Positions 46,799 through 55,669 of a stretch of 64,000 nt of DNA are shown in pieces. A program made the translations under genes and the position numbers. The stretch is from Acinetobacter sp. ANC 5054 (GTDB taxonomy: Bacteria; Pseudomonadota; Gammaproteobacteria; Pseudomonadales; Moraxellaceae). The notes under the pieces were generated by a model that did not search any database, was not told where the DNA came from, and worked only from the letters and a program-made list of their open reading frames with translations. Every line of letters begins with the position of its first letter. Position 1 is the first letter of the stretch. The stretch lies in assembly GCF_002135295.1 (NCBI RefSeq), contig NZ_NEGG01000001.1, forward strand, positions 124,001 to 188,000. Direction: 5' to 3'.

Positions 46799-47563
46799 AT
46801 GAGTTTAGTTGTACCTGCTGAAAAAACAGATTCTGTACAAGCCGAAACCGACCGAGTCGAACGCATTTTGGTTGTTGATGATGACGTACGTTTACGCACG
46901 CTCTTACAGCGCTTCCTAGAAGATAAAGGTTTTGTAGTCAAAACCGCACATGATGCGACTCAGATGGATCGTCTGTTGCAGCGGGAACTCTTTTCCCTCA
47001 TTGTGCTGGACTTTATGTTGCCCGTTGAGGATGGTTTGAGTATTTGCCGTCGTCTACGTCAATCAAGCATTGATACACCCATTATTATGCTGACTGCGCG
47101 TGGTAGTGACTCTGACCGTATTGCGGGCCTTGAAGCGGGTGCGGATGACTACCTACCAAAACCATTTAACCCAAATGAGCTTTTGGCACGTATTCGTGCC
47201 GTATTACGTCGTCAAGTTCGTGAAGTTCCGGGTGCACCGAGTCAACAAATGGAAGTGGTGTCATTCGGTCCATGGTCACTAGACCTTTCAACACGTACCT
47301 TGACTCGTGAAGGTCAAGTGGTGACTTTAACCACAGGTGAATTTGCGGTACTTAAAGCATTAGTACAACACCCACGTGAACCATTGACTCGTGACAAACT
47401 TATGAATCTTGCACGTGGTCGTGAATGGGGTGCTATGGAGCGTTCAATAGACGTTCAGGTTTCTCGCTTACGTCGTTTAGTGGAAGAAAACCCTGCCCGC
47501 GCACGCTATATCCAAACTGTTTGGGGCGTAGGTTATGTCTTTGTTCCAGATGGTGCTGAATAA
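46799..47563 (+). CDS. ompR: Response regulator OmpR
   Basis: 254 residues. Receiver domain (about 23-135) with phospho-acceptor Asp71 in IVLDFMLP, acidic pair VVDDDVRL, and Lys in LPKPFNPNELLARI; winged-helix DNA-binding domain (about 155-250, ending RYIQTVWGVGYVFVPDG). It has a 20-residue acidic lead before the receiver domain. AAAGGAG lies 7 bases before the ATG. The cognate kinase gene follows after a long gap. Confidence 0.93.
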   Translation: MSLVVPAEKTDSVQAETDRVERILVVDDDVRLRTLLQRFLEDKGFVVKTAHDATQMDRLLQRELFSLIVLDFMLPVEDGLSICRRLRQSSIDTPIIMLTARGSDSDRIAGLEAGADDYLPKPFNPNELLARIRAVLRRQVREVPGAPSQQMEVVSFGPWSLDLSTRTLTREGQVVTLTTGEFAVLKALVQHPREPLTRDKLMNLARGREWGAMERSIDVQVSRLRRLVEENPARARYIQTVWGVGYVFVPDGAE

Positions 47564-47809
47564 AAAATAAGATTAGATATGAGAATCAAGTCACCACCTC
47601 TCATGTCCGGAAACGCCATTCGCTGCTGTCTGAGCCACTTGAAATTGAACTTATTAAAGTAAAGTGCGCGAGTTCAGCGAATGGCAAAAATTTTGGTTAC
47701 GTTTTTAAAAAGTAACATAACGAGCTCCTCCCAAAGAATGTTCCAGCAGTAAGATTCCATTGCAAAGAATAAAAACTGCATTTCAAAAAATGGCTTAAAG
47801 GATTTCTGC
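47564..47809 (+). other. Structured ompR-envZ intergenic region
   Basis: 246 bases without a gene. GCCATTCGCTG (47615-47625) and CAGCGAATGGC (47675-47685) form a perfect 11-base-pair stem closing a 49-base loop, and GTTAC...GTAAC (47695-47715) forms a second hairpin with T5/A5 inside. Neither ends in a T run on the plus strand, so transcripts may be processed or attenuated here instead of simply ended. Confidence 0.6.
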
Positions 47810-49270
47810 TTGAAACTCGAACCTATCGACCCACAGGAATTTACCGACTACGAAGCTTACTCCGAAAAAAAGCGGACACGCTCGGAACGCTTCCTCGATA
47901 AAATAAAACCCCGCTCTGCAGCAATGCGCACAACCATTTTGGTTCTGTTCGTGGTTTTCTTCAGCCTGTTTATGTCCTTATGGTTCTTTTGGCGCACCCT
48001 TTACTTGCCTGAAATTCAGCAGCATGCCCGTTATCTCGCAACAGAACTTGAAATCATCAACAATCCCGATTTACGTATTTTCCATAATAATGCTGAAGTG
48101 GACGTCGATGACTGGATGCGTAACCGTGTTGGCATTGAATACGTCACCAATCCCAAAGAATTCCCTAATGTCAAAGACAAAGTGATTGCAGAATTTTTTA
48201 CCAACCAAATCGAGAAAAAACTGGCTAAGGAAATGCGCATTGACAATGCCACCGTGTATTTCCAATTTAAGCCCGACCCACGTATTTGGATTCAAACCCC
48301 AGAAATGAATGGTAACTGGGTACGTGAACCCCTCAAAACCTATGCGAACTACAGCGCAGAATTGATTTTAGGCTGGTTATTGGGGATACCTCTAATTGCC
48401 GCAGTGATTATTTTAACGCTAGTTCGTCAGCTCAACCGTCCGTTAAAACGTTTACAAGATGCAGCGAATAGCTATAGTAAACAAGGTACAGCGCCCTATT
48501 TAGAAACCAATCATGGACCGCAAGAAATCCGTGAGGTGAACCAAGCCTTCAACCATATGGTCTATACATTGGAACAAACTGAACGTGATCGTCGCATTAT
48601 GTTAGCGGGTATTTCACACGATTTGCGTACCCCTCTCACGCGGATTCGACTCAGCGCAGAAATGATGCCAGATGATGACTTTTTAAAAGAAGGTTTGATT
48701 TACGATGTAGAAGATATGGATGCCATTCTCAATCAGTTCATTTCTTATATGCGTGATGGTTCAGATGAAGTGCCTCAAGACACCGATTTAAATTCTTTGT
48801 TACAGGAACTGGTCATTCAATTTAAACCGCTCGATATCCGTTTTGAACCCCAAGACTTACCGATTATCCAAGCCCGCAGTTTGTCACTAAAACGCTTGAT
48901 TGGTAACTTAATCAATAACTCAAAACGCTATGGTGCTGAACCGATAGAATTATCAACTGAATACGAAGGTGATCATATTTTAATTCGGGTCGCCGATCAT
49001 GGTGAAGGTATCCCTGAAGATCAAATTGAAGATCTTATGCAGCCCTTTGTTCGCGGTAATGATGCACGGACCATTCAAGGAAGTGGTTTAGGTTTAGCCA
49101 TCGTTAAAAGGATTGTTGACATACACTCTGGTCAACTTTCAATTCACAATCGAAAAGAAGGTGGGCTAGAAGCGATTATTTCTTTACCACTGCAAAAATT
49201 TGAAAATGACGATAATTTAAACAATGGTCCTTTGGAAAAATTGAAACAAAGTTTGACAGAACGCTTTTAA
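47810..49270 (+). CDS. envZ: Sensor histidine kinase EnvZ
   Basis: 486 residues. Two membrane helices (about 43-63 and 185-205) enclose a periplasmic domain. A HAMP domain is followed by the phospho-acceptor His270 in GISHDLRTPLTRIR and the ATPase domain with N box LIGNLINNSKRYG, G1 DHGEGIPED and G2 GSGLGLAIVKRI. It senses osmotic or envelope conditions and phosphorylates OmpR. The start is TTG at 47810, with AAAGGA 7 bases upstream; the first ATG (residue 39) would remove the cytosolic lead, so TTG is favoured. Confidence 0.92.
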   Translation: MKLEPIDPQEFTDYEAYSEKKRTRSERFLDKIKPRSAAMRTTILVLFVVFFSLFMSLWFFWRTLYLPEIQQHARYLATELEIINNPDLRIFHNNAEVDVDDWMRNRVGIEYVTNPKEFPNVKDKVIAEFFTNQIEKKLAKEMRIDNATVYFQFKPDPRIWIQTPEMNGNWVREPLKTYANYSAELILGWLLGIPLIAAVIILTLVRQLNRPLKRLQDAANSYSKQGTAPYLETNHGPQEIREVNQAFNHMVYTLEQTERDRRIMLAGISHDLRTPLTRIRLSAEMMPDDDFLKEGLIYDVEDMDAILNQFISYMRDGSDEVPQDTDLNSLLQELVIQFKPLDIRFEPQDLPIIQARSLSLKRLIGNLINNSKRYGAEPIELSTEYEGDHILIRVADHGEGIPEDQIEDLMQPFVRGNDARTIQGSGLGLAIVKRIVDIHSGQLSIHNRKEGGLEAIISLPLQKFENDDNLNNGPLEKLKQSLTERF

Positions 49271-49477
49271 CAAGCGTTCAAAAAAGGAACAAACAGTTTT
49301 GTTTAAGCTTTAATCGTTGTATTTTTTTACATTACAAATCAATTGATTAAAAATCATAAAAATATCTTATACCCACATTTTCTCAAAAAATTAGACCTTA
49401 GCCTAACAGGTATGCAAAATGGCTTTTTTGATCGGTACAATCCGTATCAGTTATTAGGAATTTCACGAGAGTATAAG

Positions 49478-50995
49478 ATGTCTTTAGATCGCATCCGTTT
49501 AGCGTCACTTCACGATAAAGTTATCAGCGCTAAACAAGCTGCTGAATTTATCAAAGATGGTATGACTGTAGGCATGAGTGGCTTTACCCGCGCAGGTGAA
49601 GCAAAAGCAGTGCCTTTAGCATTAGTTGAACAAGCGCAAGCGAACCCGTTGAAAATTACGTTAATCACAGGTGCGTCTCTAGGCAATGACTTAGACAAAA
49701 AATTGACTGAAGCAGGTGTTCTTGCTCGTCGTTTACCGTTCCAAGTAGACAACACTTTACGTAAAGCCATCAACAAAGGCGAAGTCATGTTCATCGATCA
49801 GCATTTGTCTGAAACAGTTGAACAAATGCGTAACCTTCAGCTTAAAAAGCCTGATGTTGCAATCATTGAAGCTGTTGCAATCACTGAAGATGGTGGCATC
49901 ATCCCAACAACTTCTGTAGGTAACTCTGCAAGCTTCGCGATTTTTGCTGAAAAAGTTATTGTAGAAATCAACACGAACTTAAGCCCTGCTTTTGAAGGCT
50001 TACACGACATCTACATCCCAACATATCGTCCAACACGTCAAGCAATTCCATTGACTCATGTGGACGAGCGTATTGGTACACATGCGATTAACATCGATCC
50101 TTCAAAAATTGTGGGTATCGTAATCAACAATGAATTACATGACTCACCATCAACTGTAACTGCACCAGATGATGAGACTCAAGGTATTGCAAACCACTTG
50201 ATCGCTTTCTTTGAAAAAGAAGTGGAAGAAGGTCGTTTACCGAAAAATCTTGGTCCATTACAAGCTGGTATCGGTTCAATTGCAAACGCAGTTTTGACTG
50301 GTCTTAAAGATTCTAACTTTGAAGACTTGATCATGTACTCTGAAGTACTTCAAGACTGTACTTTCGAATTGATCGACGCTGGCAAAATGAAATTTGCTTC
50401 AGGTTCATCAATTACACTTTCTGCTAAATATGGCGAAAAAGTATTTAACAACCTTGAAGCGTACAAAGACAAATTGGTTCTTCGTCCACAAGAAATTTCA
50501 AACCACCCTGAACTTGTACGTCGTTTAGGTATTATTGGTATCAACACAGCACTTGAGTTTGATATCTACGGTAACGTGAACTCAACTCACGTTTGTGGTA
50601 CCAAAATGATGAACGGTATTGGTGGTTCAGGTGACTTCGCACGTAATGCGCACTTGGCAATCTTCGTGACCAAATCAATTGCGAAAGGCGGCGACATTTC
50701 TTCTGTTGTTCCATTCGCTTCTCACATTGACCATGCTGAACACGACGTTGACATCCTTGTAACTGAACAAGGTCTTGCTGACTTACGTGGTCTTGCACCG
50801 CGTGAACGTGCTCGCGCTGTCATCGACAACTGTGCTCACCCAAGCTACCGTGATGCATTGAACGATTACTTCGATCGTGCATGTGCAAAAGGTGGTCAAA
50901 CGCCTCACCTACTTCGTGAAGCATTGTCTTGGCACGTTAACTTCGAAGAGAACGGCCACATGTTGGTTGCTCAACCAGAAGCTAAAACTGCTTAA
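49478..50995 (+). CDS. Acetyl-CoA hydrolase / succinyl-CoA:acetate CoA-transferase family enzyme
   Basis: 505 residues from MSLDRIRLASLHDKV, the length of AarC/Cat1-type enzymes. Family I CoA-transferase halves are present, with the Gly-rich loop GPLQAGIGSIANAV (about 259-272) and the probable catalytic Glu289 in MYSEVLQD, which forms the glutamyl-CoA thioester in this family. NSTHVCGTKMMNGIGGSGDF is also typical. It probably moves CoA between succinate, acetate or propionate. The frame is open 45 codons further up, but the family starts at the Met at 49478. A terminator follows. Confidence 0.88.
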   Translation: MSLDRIRLASLHDKVISAKQAAEFIKDGMTVGMSGFTRAGEAKAVPLALVEQAQANPLKITLITGASLGNDLDKKLTEAGVLARRLPFQVDNTLRKAINKGEVMFIDQHLSETVEQMRNLQLKKPDVAIIEAVAITEDGGIIPTTSVGNSASFAIFAEKVIVEINTNLSPAFEGLHDIYIPTYRPTRQAIPLTHVDERIGTHAINIDPSKIVGIVINNELHDSPSTVTAPDDETQGIANHLIAFFEKEVEEGRLPKNLGPLQAGIGSIANAVLTGLKDSNFEDLIMYSEVLQDCTFELIDAGKMKFASGSSITLSAKYGEKVFNNLEAYKDKLVLRPQEISNHPELVRRLGIIGINTALEFDIYGNVNSTHVCGTKMMNGIGGSGDFARNAHLAIFVTKSIAKGGDISSVVPFASHIDHAEHDVDILVTEQGLADLRGLAPRERARAVIDNCAHPSYRDALNDYFDRACAKGGQTPHLLREALSWHVNFEENGHMLVAQPEAKTA

Positions 50996-51011
50996 TTGAC
51001 AGTTCGATAAA

Positions 51012-51035
51012 AGACGCTCTTCGGAGCGTTTTTTT
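51012..51035 (+). terminator. Terminator of the CoA-transferase gene
   Basis: ACGCTC, loop TTCG, GAGCGT, then seven T. Confidence 0.9.
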
Positions 51036-51120
51036 ATGCCTTTTATTTTTCGCCATGGCTTATCAAGTCTTTCAAACTCGATTAATCTAAATTGGTCAAA
51101 ATAAATTCAAAATTAAAATT

Positions 51121-51540
51121 ATGTTTTTCATTCGACCTTATCTTGAGTTAGATTTAGATGATGTGATTGCGCTTTGGGAACTATGTAATCTCACACGACC
51201 TTGGAACAATCCTGAAATTGATATCTTTCGTAAATTGGCTCAGCGCGATCAACTCTTTTTATTGGCTGTCAAAGATGATCAATTGATAGCGACGGTGATG
51301 GGTGGCTATGATGGACACCGAGGTTGGGTCAATTATCTGGCCGTACATCCACATTTTCAACGTAATGGCGTCGCCACTGCTCTCATTCAGCAACTAGAAA
51401 AACGGTTAATTGCACTTGGTTGCCCTAAGCTTCAGTTACTGATTCGTCAAGACAATATTGATGTACAAAATTTTTATGAGCAATTGGGCTATGAAGAAAT
51501 TGACGTGATTTGCATGGGAAAACGACTCATCTCAGATTAG
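51121..51540 (+). CDS. ypeA: YpeA-type GNAT acetyltransferase
   Basis: 139 residues. Single GNAT domain with the YpeA-like stretches DVIALWELCNLTRPWNNPE and TVMGGYDGHRGWVNYLAV, and the acetyl-CoA loop QRNGVATALI. Strong match by eye to E. coli YpeA along its length. The substrate is not known; the family includes N-terminal and small-molecule acetylases. No clear ribosome site. Confidence 0.82.
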   Translation: MFFIRPYLELDLDDVIALWELCNLTRPWNNPEIDIFRKLAQRDQLFLLAVKDDQLIATVMGGYDGHRGWVNYLAVHPHFQRNGVATALIQQLEKRLIALGCPKLQLLIRQDNIDVQNFYEQLGYEEIDVICMGKRLISD

Positions 51541-51697
51541 TTACTGAATCTAAAAATTAAAATGGAACACCCAACCTAATATCCATACATTGAAATGGAT
51601 TGAAAAAAAATTCAGTGCAAAGGGTTTGCATTCATCGACTTTAAATTTTAGGATTTGCCCCCATACAATTTAACAGAACTTAGAAAAGAGATTTCCC

Positions 51698-52384
51698 ATG
51701 CGTGTAGATATCTGGTCAGACGTCGTTTGCCCTTTTTGTTATATTGCAAAAAAACGCCTTGAAGCGGCAGCTGAAGAATCAGGTGTAGAGCTTGAAGTGT
51801 TTTGGCACAGCTACCAGTTAGATGCAGATGCACCAGCCCGCTTAGAGATTTCAAATACTGAGCGTTTGGCGCAAAAATATGGTCGTAGCCTTGCAGAAGT
51901 AGAAGAAATGCAGCGCAATATTGCAGACATGGCAAAGGCGGAAGGCATTGACTTTAACTGGGAAAAAGCCAATTCAGGCAATACCTTCAATGCTCACCGC
52001 TTAATTCATCTTGCACAAAGCAAAGGTTTGGGGAATGAAGCCAAAGAAGCATTCTTCTACAGCTATATGACTCAAGGTCTAGCAATTGGTGAACGTGAAA
52101 CCCTAGAAGATGTGGCTTCACGTATTGGTTTAAATCCAGTTGAAGTTGATGACCTACTCGACTCTGATGAATATGCTGACTTTGTGAAATATGATGAAGA
52201 AGTTGCCCGTGAACAGCTTAAAGTCACTGGCGTGCCTTTCTTCGTATTTGAACAGCGTATTGCCTTAGCAGGTGCGCAGCCAAAAGAAGTGTTTAAACAA
52301 GTCATAGATAAAGCGGCTGAATTACCTGAAATTGCACCGACTCCAGTGTGTAATGATGAAAGCTGCGAAACACCAGAAAAATAA
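51698..52384 (+). CDS. FrnE-like DsbA-family oxidoreductase
   Basis: 228 residues. Thioredoxin fold with a helical insert; catalytic CPFC at residues 11-14 (SDVVCPFC) and cis-Pro loop GVPFFVFE. There is no signal peptide, so it is cytosolic, as for FrnE proteins linked with polyketide synthesis and oxidative stress in other bacteria. A second Cys pair (CNDESC) lies in the tail. AGAAAAGAG precedes the ATG. Confidence 0.88.
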   Translation: MRVDIWSDVVCPFCYIAKKRLEAAAEESGVELEVFWHSYQLDADAPARLEISNTERLAQKYGRSLAEVEEMQRNIADMAKAEGIDFNWEKANSGNTFNAHRLIHLAQSKGLGNEAKEAFFYSYMTQGLAIGERETLEDVASRIGLNPVEVDDLLDSDEYADFVKYDEEVAREQLKVTGVPFFVFEQRIALAGAQPKEVFKQVIDKAAELPEIAPTPVCNDESCETPEK

Positions 52385-52415
52385 TTGTTTGATCTGCTAG
52401 ATTCGATTCAAATAT

Positions 52416-52443
52416 AAAAAATCCCCAACCTTGGGGATTTTTT
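52416..52443. terminator. Bidirectional terminator between FrnE-like gene and dodecin
   Basis: AATCCCCAA and TTGGGGATT arms flanked by A and T runs, serving two convergent genes. Confidence 0.88.
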
Positions 52444-52462
52444 ATTACAGTTCTAAATCAAT

Positions 52463-52663
52463 TTAGTCCACTAAAAAGCTAATTTTTAAATTGACACGAT
52501 ACTCCGAAATCTTATTATCTTTAATCACCACTTTTTGTTCGTTAATCCATGCACCTTGGACATTCTTAACGGTTTCAGTCACTTTATTAATCCCTGATTG
52601 GATTGCATCTTCAAAACTTTTCGAACTGCTTGCATTTACTTCAACAACTTTAGCTACCGACAT
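52463..52663 (-). CDS. Dodecin family flavin-binding protein
   Basis: 66 residues from MSVAKVVEVNASSSKSFED. Dodecins form hollow 12-mers that store or buffer flavins. Family landmarks are ESNASSSKSF-like start, AIQSGINKVTETVKNVQGAWI with the flavin-stacking Trp, and the C-terminal strand YRVNLKISFLVD. GAGGAT lies 8 bases before the ATG at 52663; an upstream Met would add 11 residues. Confidence 0.9.
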   Translation of the reverse strand: MSVAKVVEVNASSSKSFEDAIQSGINKVTETVKNVQGAWINEQKVVIKDNKISEYRVNLKISFLVD

Positions 52664-52895
52664 TTTAATAATCCTCATTGTTATGTTTTTGAGCATTTAT
52701 CATACGATCAAGTTAAATTAATTGGTTATTTTTTAAACATTTCAACAGCAAATCATTACATGCCTGCCACAGGTTTTAAGTCCTTAATAACTGCTTACAA
52801 ACAAATACCTTGTTTTAACATGCCTTAAATATAAGAACTAAGATTAGTGGTCTAGGCTAGGAACTGAACTTTTTATCCTGATCAGGAGTTATGCA

Positions 52896-53141
52896 ATGAC
52901 CAATGAAAATCAAGCAGCATACGACGAATCTAACCTAGGAAACAGCGCCGAAAATCCAACCTCTGATACGAAGTCTACTGCCAGCTGTTGCGCAGGAAAA
53001 TCACGCTTTTCACCGACAGTGAAAGGTGCCCTGATTGGCGCTGTTGCAGGTAGCGTCTTGCCAGTTTTTGGAACCATTAGTGGTGCCATTATTGGTGGTA
53101 TTGCTGGAAAAATTTATGAGAAAAAGTGTGTGAAACACTAA
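52896..53141 (+). CDS. Small glycine-zipper membrane protein
   Basis: 81 residues. An acidic, Asn/Ser-rich front (1-30), a Cys pair in TASCCAGKS, then a Gly-zipper segment (VKGALIGAVAGSVLPVFG, ISGAIIGGIAGKIYEKK). There is no signal peptide; it probably inserts into the membrane as a hairpin. Not recognised. CAGGAG lies 7 bases before the ATG. Confidence 0.7.
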   Translation: MTNENQAAYDESNLGNSAENPTSDTKSTASCCAGKSRFSPTVKGALIGAVAGSVLPVFGTISGAIIGGIAGKIYEKKCVKH

Positions 53142-53161
53142 TACATCAATCCTATAATTGC

Positions 53162-53183
53162 GAGTGAAGAAGGAGCTTCACTC
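53162..53183. other. Hairpin after the glycine-zipper gene
   Basis: GAGTGAAG and CTTCACTC arms with a 6-base loop, extended by TTGCG/CGCAA with a small bulge. No T run on the plus strand. Confidence 0.4.
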
Positions 53184-53378
53184 AGCGCAAAAAACTTAGA
53201 GTATTAACTCTAACAACATGTTTTATATAAATTAAAATTAATACCGTTTATCTTTGATTGCCGATTCGATCATTTTTAATTGATTATTTTTTGATATTAT
53301 TTTCACATAAATTCAAGTGATTAATTTTCTCCCTGACGCGGTTTATACGCGTCAAACATGATCAAATAGGAATACAAA

Positions 53379-53570
53379 ATGAACGCAATTAAATACGCGA
53401 TGGCTGCTGCTGTAATGGTACTTTCTGCTAATGTTTCTGCACAAATTGTTTATGTACCCGATTTCCCTGTGAAAAAAGCAGTTGCAACTGAAACTGCCAA
53501 TGCTGACAGCAAAGCACCTGCTGCTGAAGAGTCAACTGAAGCTACACCTTCAACTGAGAAAAAAGCATAA
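53379..53570 (+). CDS. Small exported peptide
   Basis: 63 residues. Clear signal peptide MNAIKYAMAAAVMVLSANVSA, cut before QIVYVPDFPV. The mature part of about 42 residues is rich in Ala, Glu and Thr (ATETANADSKAPAAEES) and looks unfolded. The ATG is preceded by AGGAATACAAA. No family recognised; it has its own terminator. Confidence 0.72.
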   Translation: MNAIKYAMAAAVMVLSANVSAQIVYVPDFPVKKAVATETANADSKAPAAEESTEATPSTEKKA

Positions 53571-53593
53571 TTTTTAGCTGATTTTTCATTTAA

Positions 53594-53622
53594 AAGCCGA
53601 CTGTCGATACAGTCGGTTTTTT
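53594..53622 (+). terminator. Terminator of the small exported peptide gene
   Basis: CCGACTGT, loop CGAT, ACAGTCGG, then six T. Confidence 0.9.
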
Positions 53623-53802
53623 ATTGCGTGATATTTCAATGTCACTTGAATCTATTAAAAATAACTAAAACAACACCCACATTTTGCCTCCCCATTATTT
53701 CGCCATCGTTTACGTTGCTCACTATTTTTAAATAAGCCCATACAAGGATTGGAATTCCTGATGATTTTTCTCGTATTATTTTTAAACAAAATGCGCTATA
53801 TT

Positions 53803-53874
53803 TGTCATAAATGACACTTTTTTAGTAGAAGCTGACATTTATTTCCATGTTTTTTTTAATGAAATGCCTATAAT
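53803..53874 (+). promoter_or_regulatory. Candidate regulatory region of the 53920 gene run
   Basis: TGTCAT-AA-ATGACA inverted repeat at 53803-53816, operator-like, and a perfect TATAAT at 53869-53874, 46 bases before the first ATG. No good -35 match. The rest of 53623-53919 is AT-rich. Confidence 0.4.
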
Positions 53875-53919
53875 CAAAATACATATTCGTCTTCATTATT
53901 TGTTTTTTACAGTCGACCT

Positions 53920-54099
53920 ATGCATGAACTTCAGGCACTTATACAAGGAAAAATTTCTGCTCAAGTGATCGATATTGATCACTTGATCGAACTCGCTCAT
54001 CGCTATAAAGACCCCAATTCAGCCGAATATAAATTAGTTGAACTTGCAACCAATATAGTACTCGCTAAGTATTTAGAAAAAGCTCAAAAAGTTCTTTAG
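53920..54099 (+). CDS. Small helical protein heading a three-gene run
   Basis: 59 residues, MHELQALIQGKISAQVIDID to LAKYLEKAQKVL. Two amphipathic helices with Asp/His-rich centre (IDIDHLIELAHRYKDPNS). Cytosolic by appearance. Not recognised. Its TAG lies 12 bases before the next ATG, and AGGA of the next ribosome site overlaps the stop, so the two are coupled. Confidence 0.65.
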   Translation: MHELQALIQGKISAQVIDIDHLIELAHRYKDPNSAEYKLVELATNIVLAKYLEKAQKVL

Positions 54100-54111
54100 G
54101 AACATGTGCAA

Positions 54112-55584
54112 ATGAATCTACAAGAAAAAACACAGCTAATAAAAGAAATATATGTCCTGACGCATCAACTTGAACATCGGACCATGAGTCTGTATGAAAC
54201 TGCACGTTCTAAAAAACGTATACATGAAATATTTGCCTTGTGTGATGAGCCAATTTTTCAAAAGCAATTACTTGAATATAAGGCGCTGACAGAACCAACC
54301 ATTGCTGCTCAGCAGTTTGCCAAACAAACTCCATTTTCAAGAACCTTCCGAGGCTATTTCCAAAACAGTGATGCTTTAGAGGATGGTTTGTATCAACATC
54401 CTGAGATGGGCTGGGCTTTTTTACACCAAGCGAGTCATTGGCAAATTTGGATGATTCCTGCGCCGAGTCGCACAGCGCTGATCAGTGAATGGGGGAAATT
54501 TGCGGATTGTTATGATTGGCTGCTTAAACAGCAACAGTTATATCAATGTTTAGAAACCGACCAAGAATATCAACAACGTATTACTAAACAGAACCAGACC
54601 TGTATAAATAAGCGCTTAGGTCAGAAATTAGAGACATTACACACTGATAATCAAACTCAGGTTCAAGTTCATAGCATCAACATGCAGGAACACACAAATA
54701 CTCAAGTTTCAGATCAAGTCTCAGACTGCATTCAAAGCCTAAATCTTCCTTCGGCTGAGCAAAATAGCGACGAGAAGCTAGAGAGCACTAATTGCTCTTT
54801 AACATCATCACTGTCGATGCAAGAAATCTCTGAACAGGTAGTGGCTGAATCTCATCATGCTCAAACCCATGTACCGAATATAGACAGTATCCAAATCGGT
54901 CAGTTCACGGCGAACGTGCAGCAGATTCCGCTTCTGAAGCCAGACTCTGTAGTATTGTTTGAACTACGGATACATGAGCAACCAGAAATCAATCTACACA
55001 TTGATTTGCTCATACACGCGACTACGCTTGAGCATTGGGATGAACGTCCCGTATATGTGGCCGAACAAATCAATGTTGAAGGCAAGTTCATCAAATATCT
55101 GATGTTACTGGGTGCAGAAAGCCAAATGGAAGCCATTCGACTTGCACAACTATTTACCCAGCAACACCAACATGATGTGGCCTCAATCAAAACCCTGAGT
55201 ATCACATTGATGTCTCAAATTTTGTTCAAGCCGCATGAGCTTTATCAACATTATCAACTGGCTGAGAATATTTGGCACAAAACTGACTATTTCCCCTTTA
55301 TTCCAGCAACCCTACTGCATACACAAAAATTTATTCAATTCGAAGAGCCTGAAGCGCAATTCAGTACCCCAATTTTATTATTAAAAGAACGCCAAAAACT
55401 TCGTCTAATCCATGGTGATCAACGCATTGCCTTATCTCGGACTGAACAAGCTTACCCCTACCTAATCCTTAGCCGTCAACAGGGATTAAATTGGCGAACA
55501 ATTCAAACCGTGATCAATCAATTACCGCAACCCATCGATGTGCAACAGCTCTATCAAGCACTAAAACTGTATATTGAAGATTAA
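54112..55584 (+). CDS. Large protein of unknown function (about 490 residues)
   Basis: 490 residues from MNLQEKTQLIKEIYVL; a GTG two codons earlier is a possible start. Not recognised. The N-terminal about 150 residues are folded (QLEHRTMSLYETARSKKRIHEIF, EMGWAFLHQASHWQIWMIPAPSRTALISEWGKFADCYDWL). A Gln/Ser/Thr-rich linker follows (about 160-265), then a beta-rich part (SVVLFELRIHEQPEINLHIDLLIHA) and a tail LLLKERQKLRLIHGDQRIALS that recalls ParB/sulfiredoxin-type loops. Cytosolic; no motif is firm enough to name a function. Upstream 59-residue protein and downstream exported barrel protein share its strand with short gaps. Confidence 0.7.
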   Translation: MNLQEKTQLIKEIYVLTHQLEHRTMSLYETARSKKRIHEIFALCDEPIFQKQLLEYKALTEPTIAAQQFAKQTPFSRTFRGYFQNSDALEDGLYQHPEMGWAFLHQASHWQIWMIPAPSRTALISEWGKFADCYDWLLKQQQLYQCLETDQEYQQRITKQNQTCINKRLGQKLETLHTDNQTQVQVHSINMQEHTNTQVSDQVSDCIQSLNLPSAEQNSDEKLESTNCSLTSSLSMQEISEQVVAESHHAQTHVPNIDSIQIGQFTANVQQIPLLKPDSVVLFELRIHEQPEINLHIDLLIHATTLEHWDERPVYVAEQINVEGKFIKYLMLLGAESQMEAIRLAQLFTQQHQHDVASIKTLSITLMSQILFKPHELYQHYQLAENIWHKTDYFPFIPATLLHTQKFIQFEEPEAQFSTPILLLKERQKLRLIHGDQRIALSRTEQAYPYLILSRQQGLNWRTIQTVINQLPQPIDVQQLYQALKLYIED

Positions 55585-55669
55585 TTGCAGTTATTTTGTA
55601 GCTTAACTTGTTTTTATGTTCAAATTTTACAAAACTACAGGAAAAGGAAATTCCACTGGGGCAAATGAT

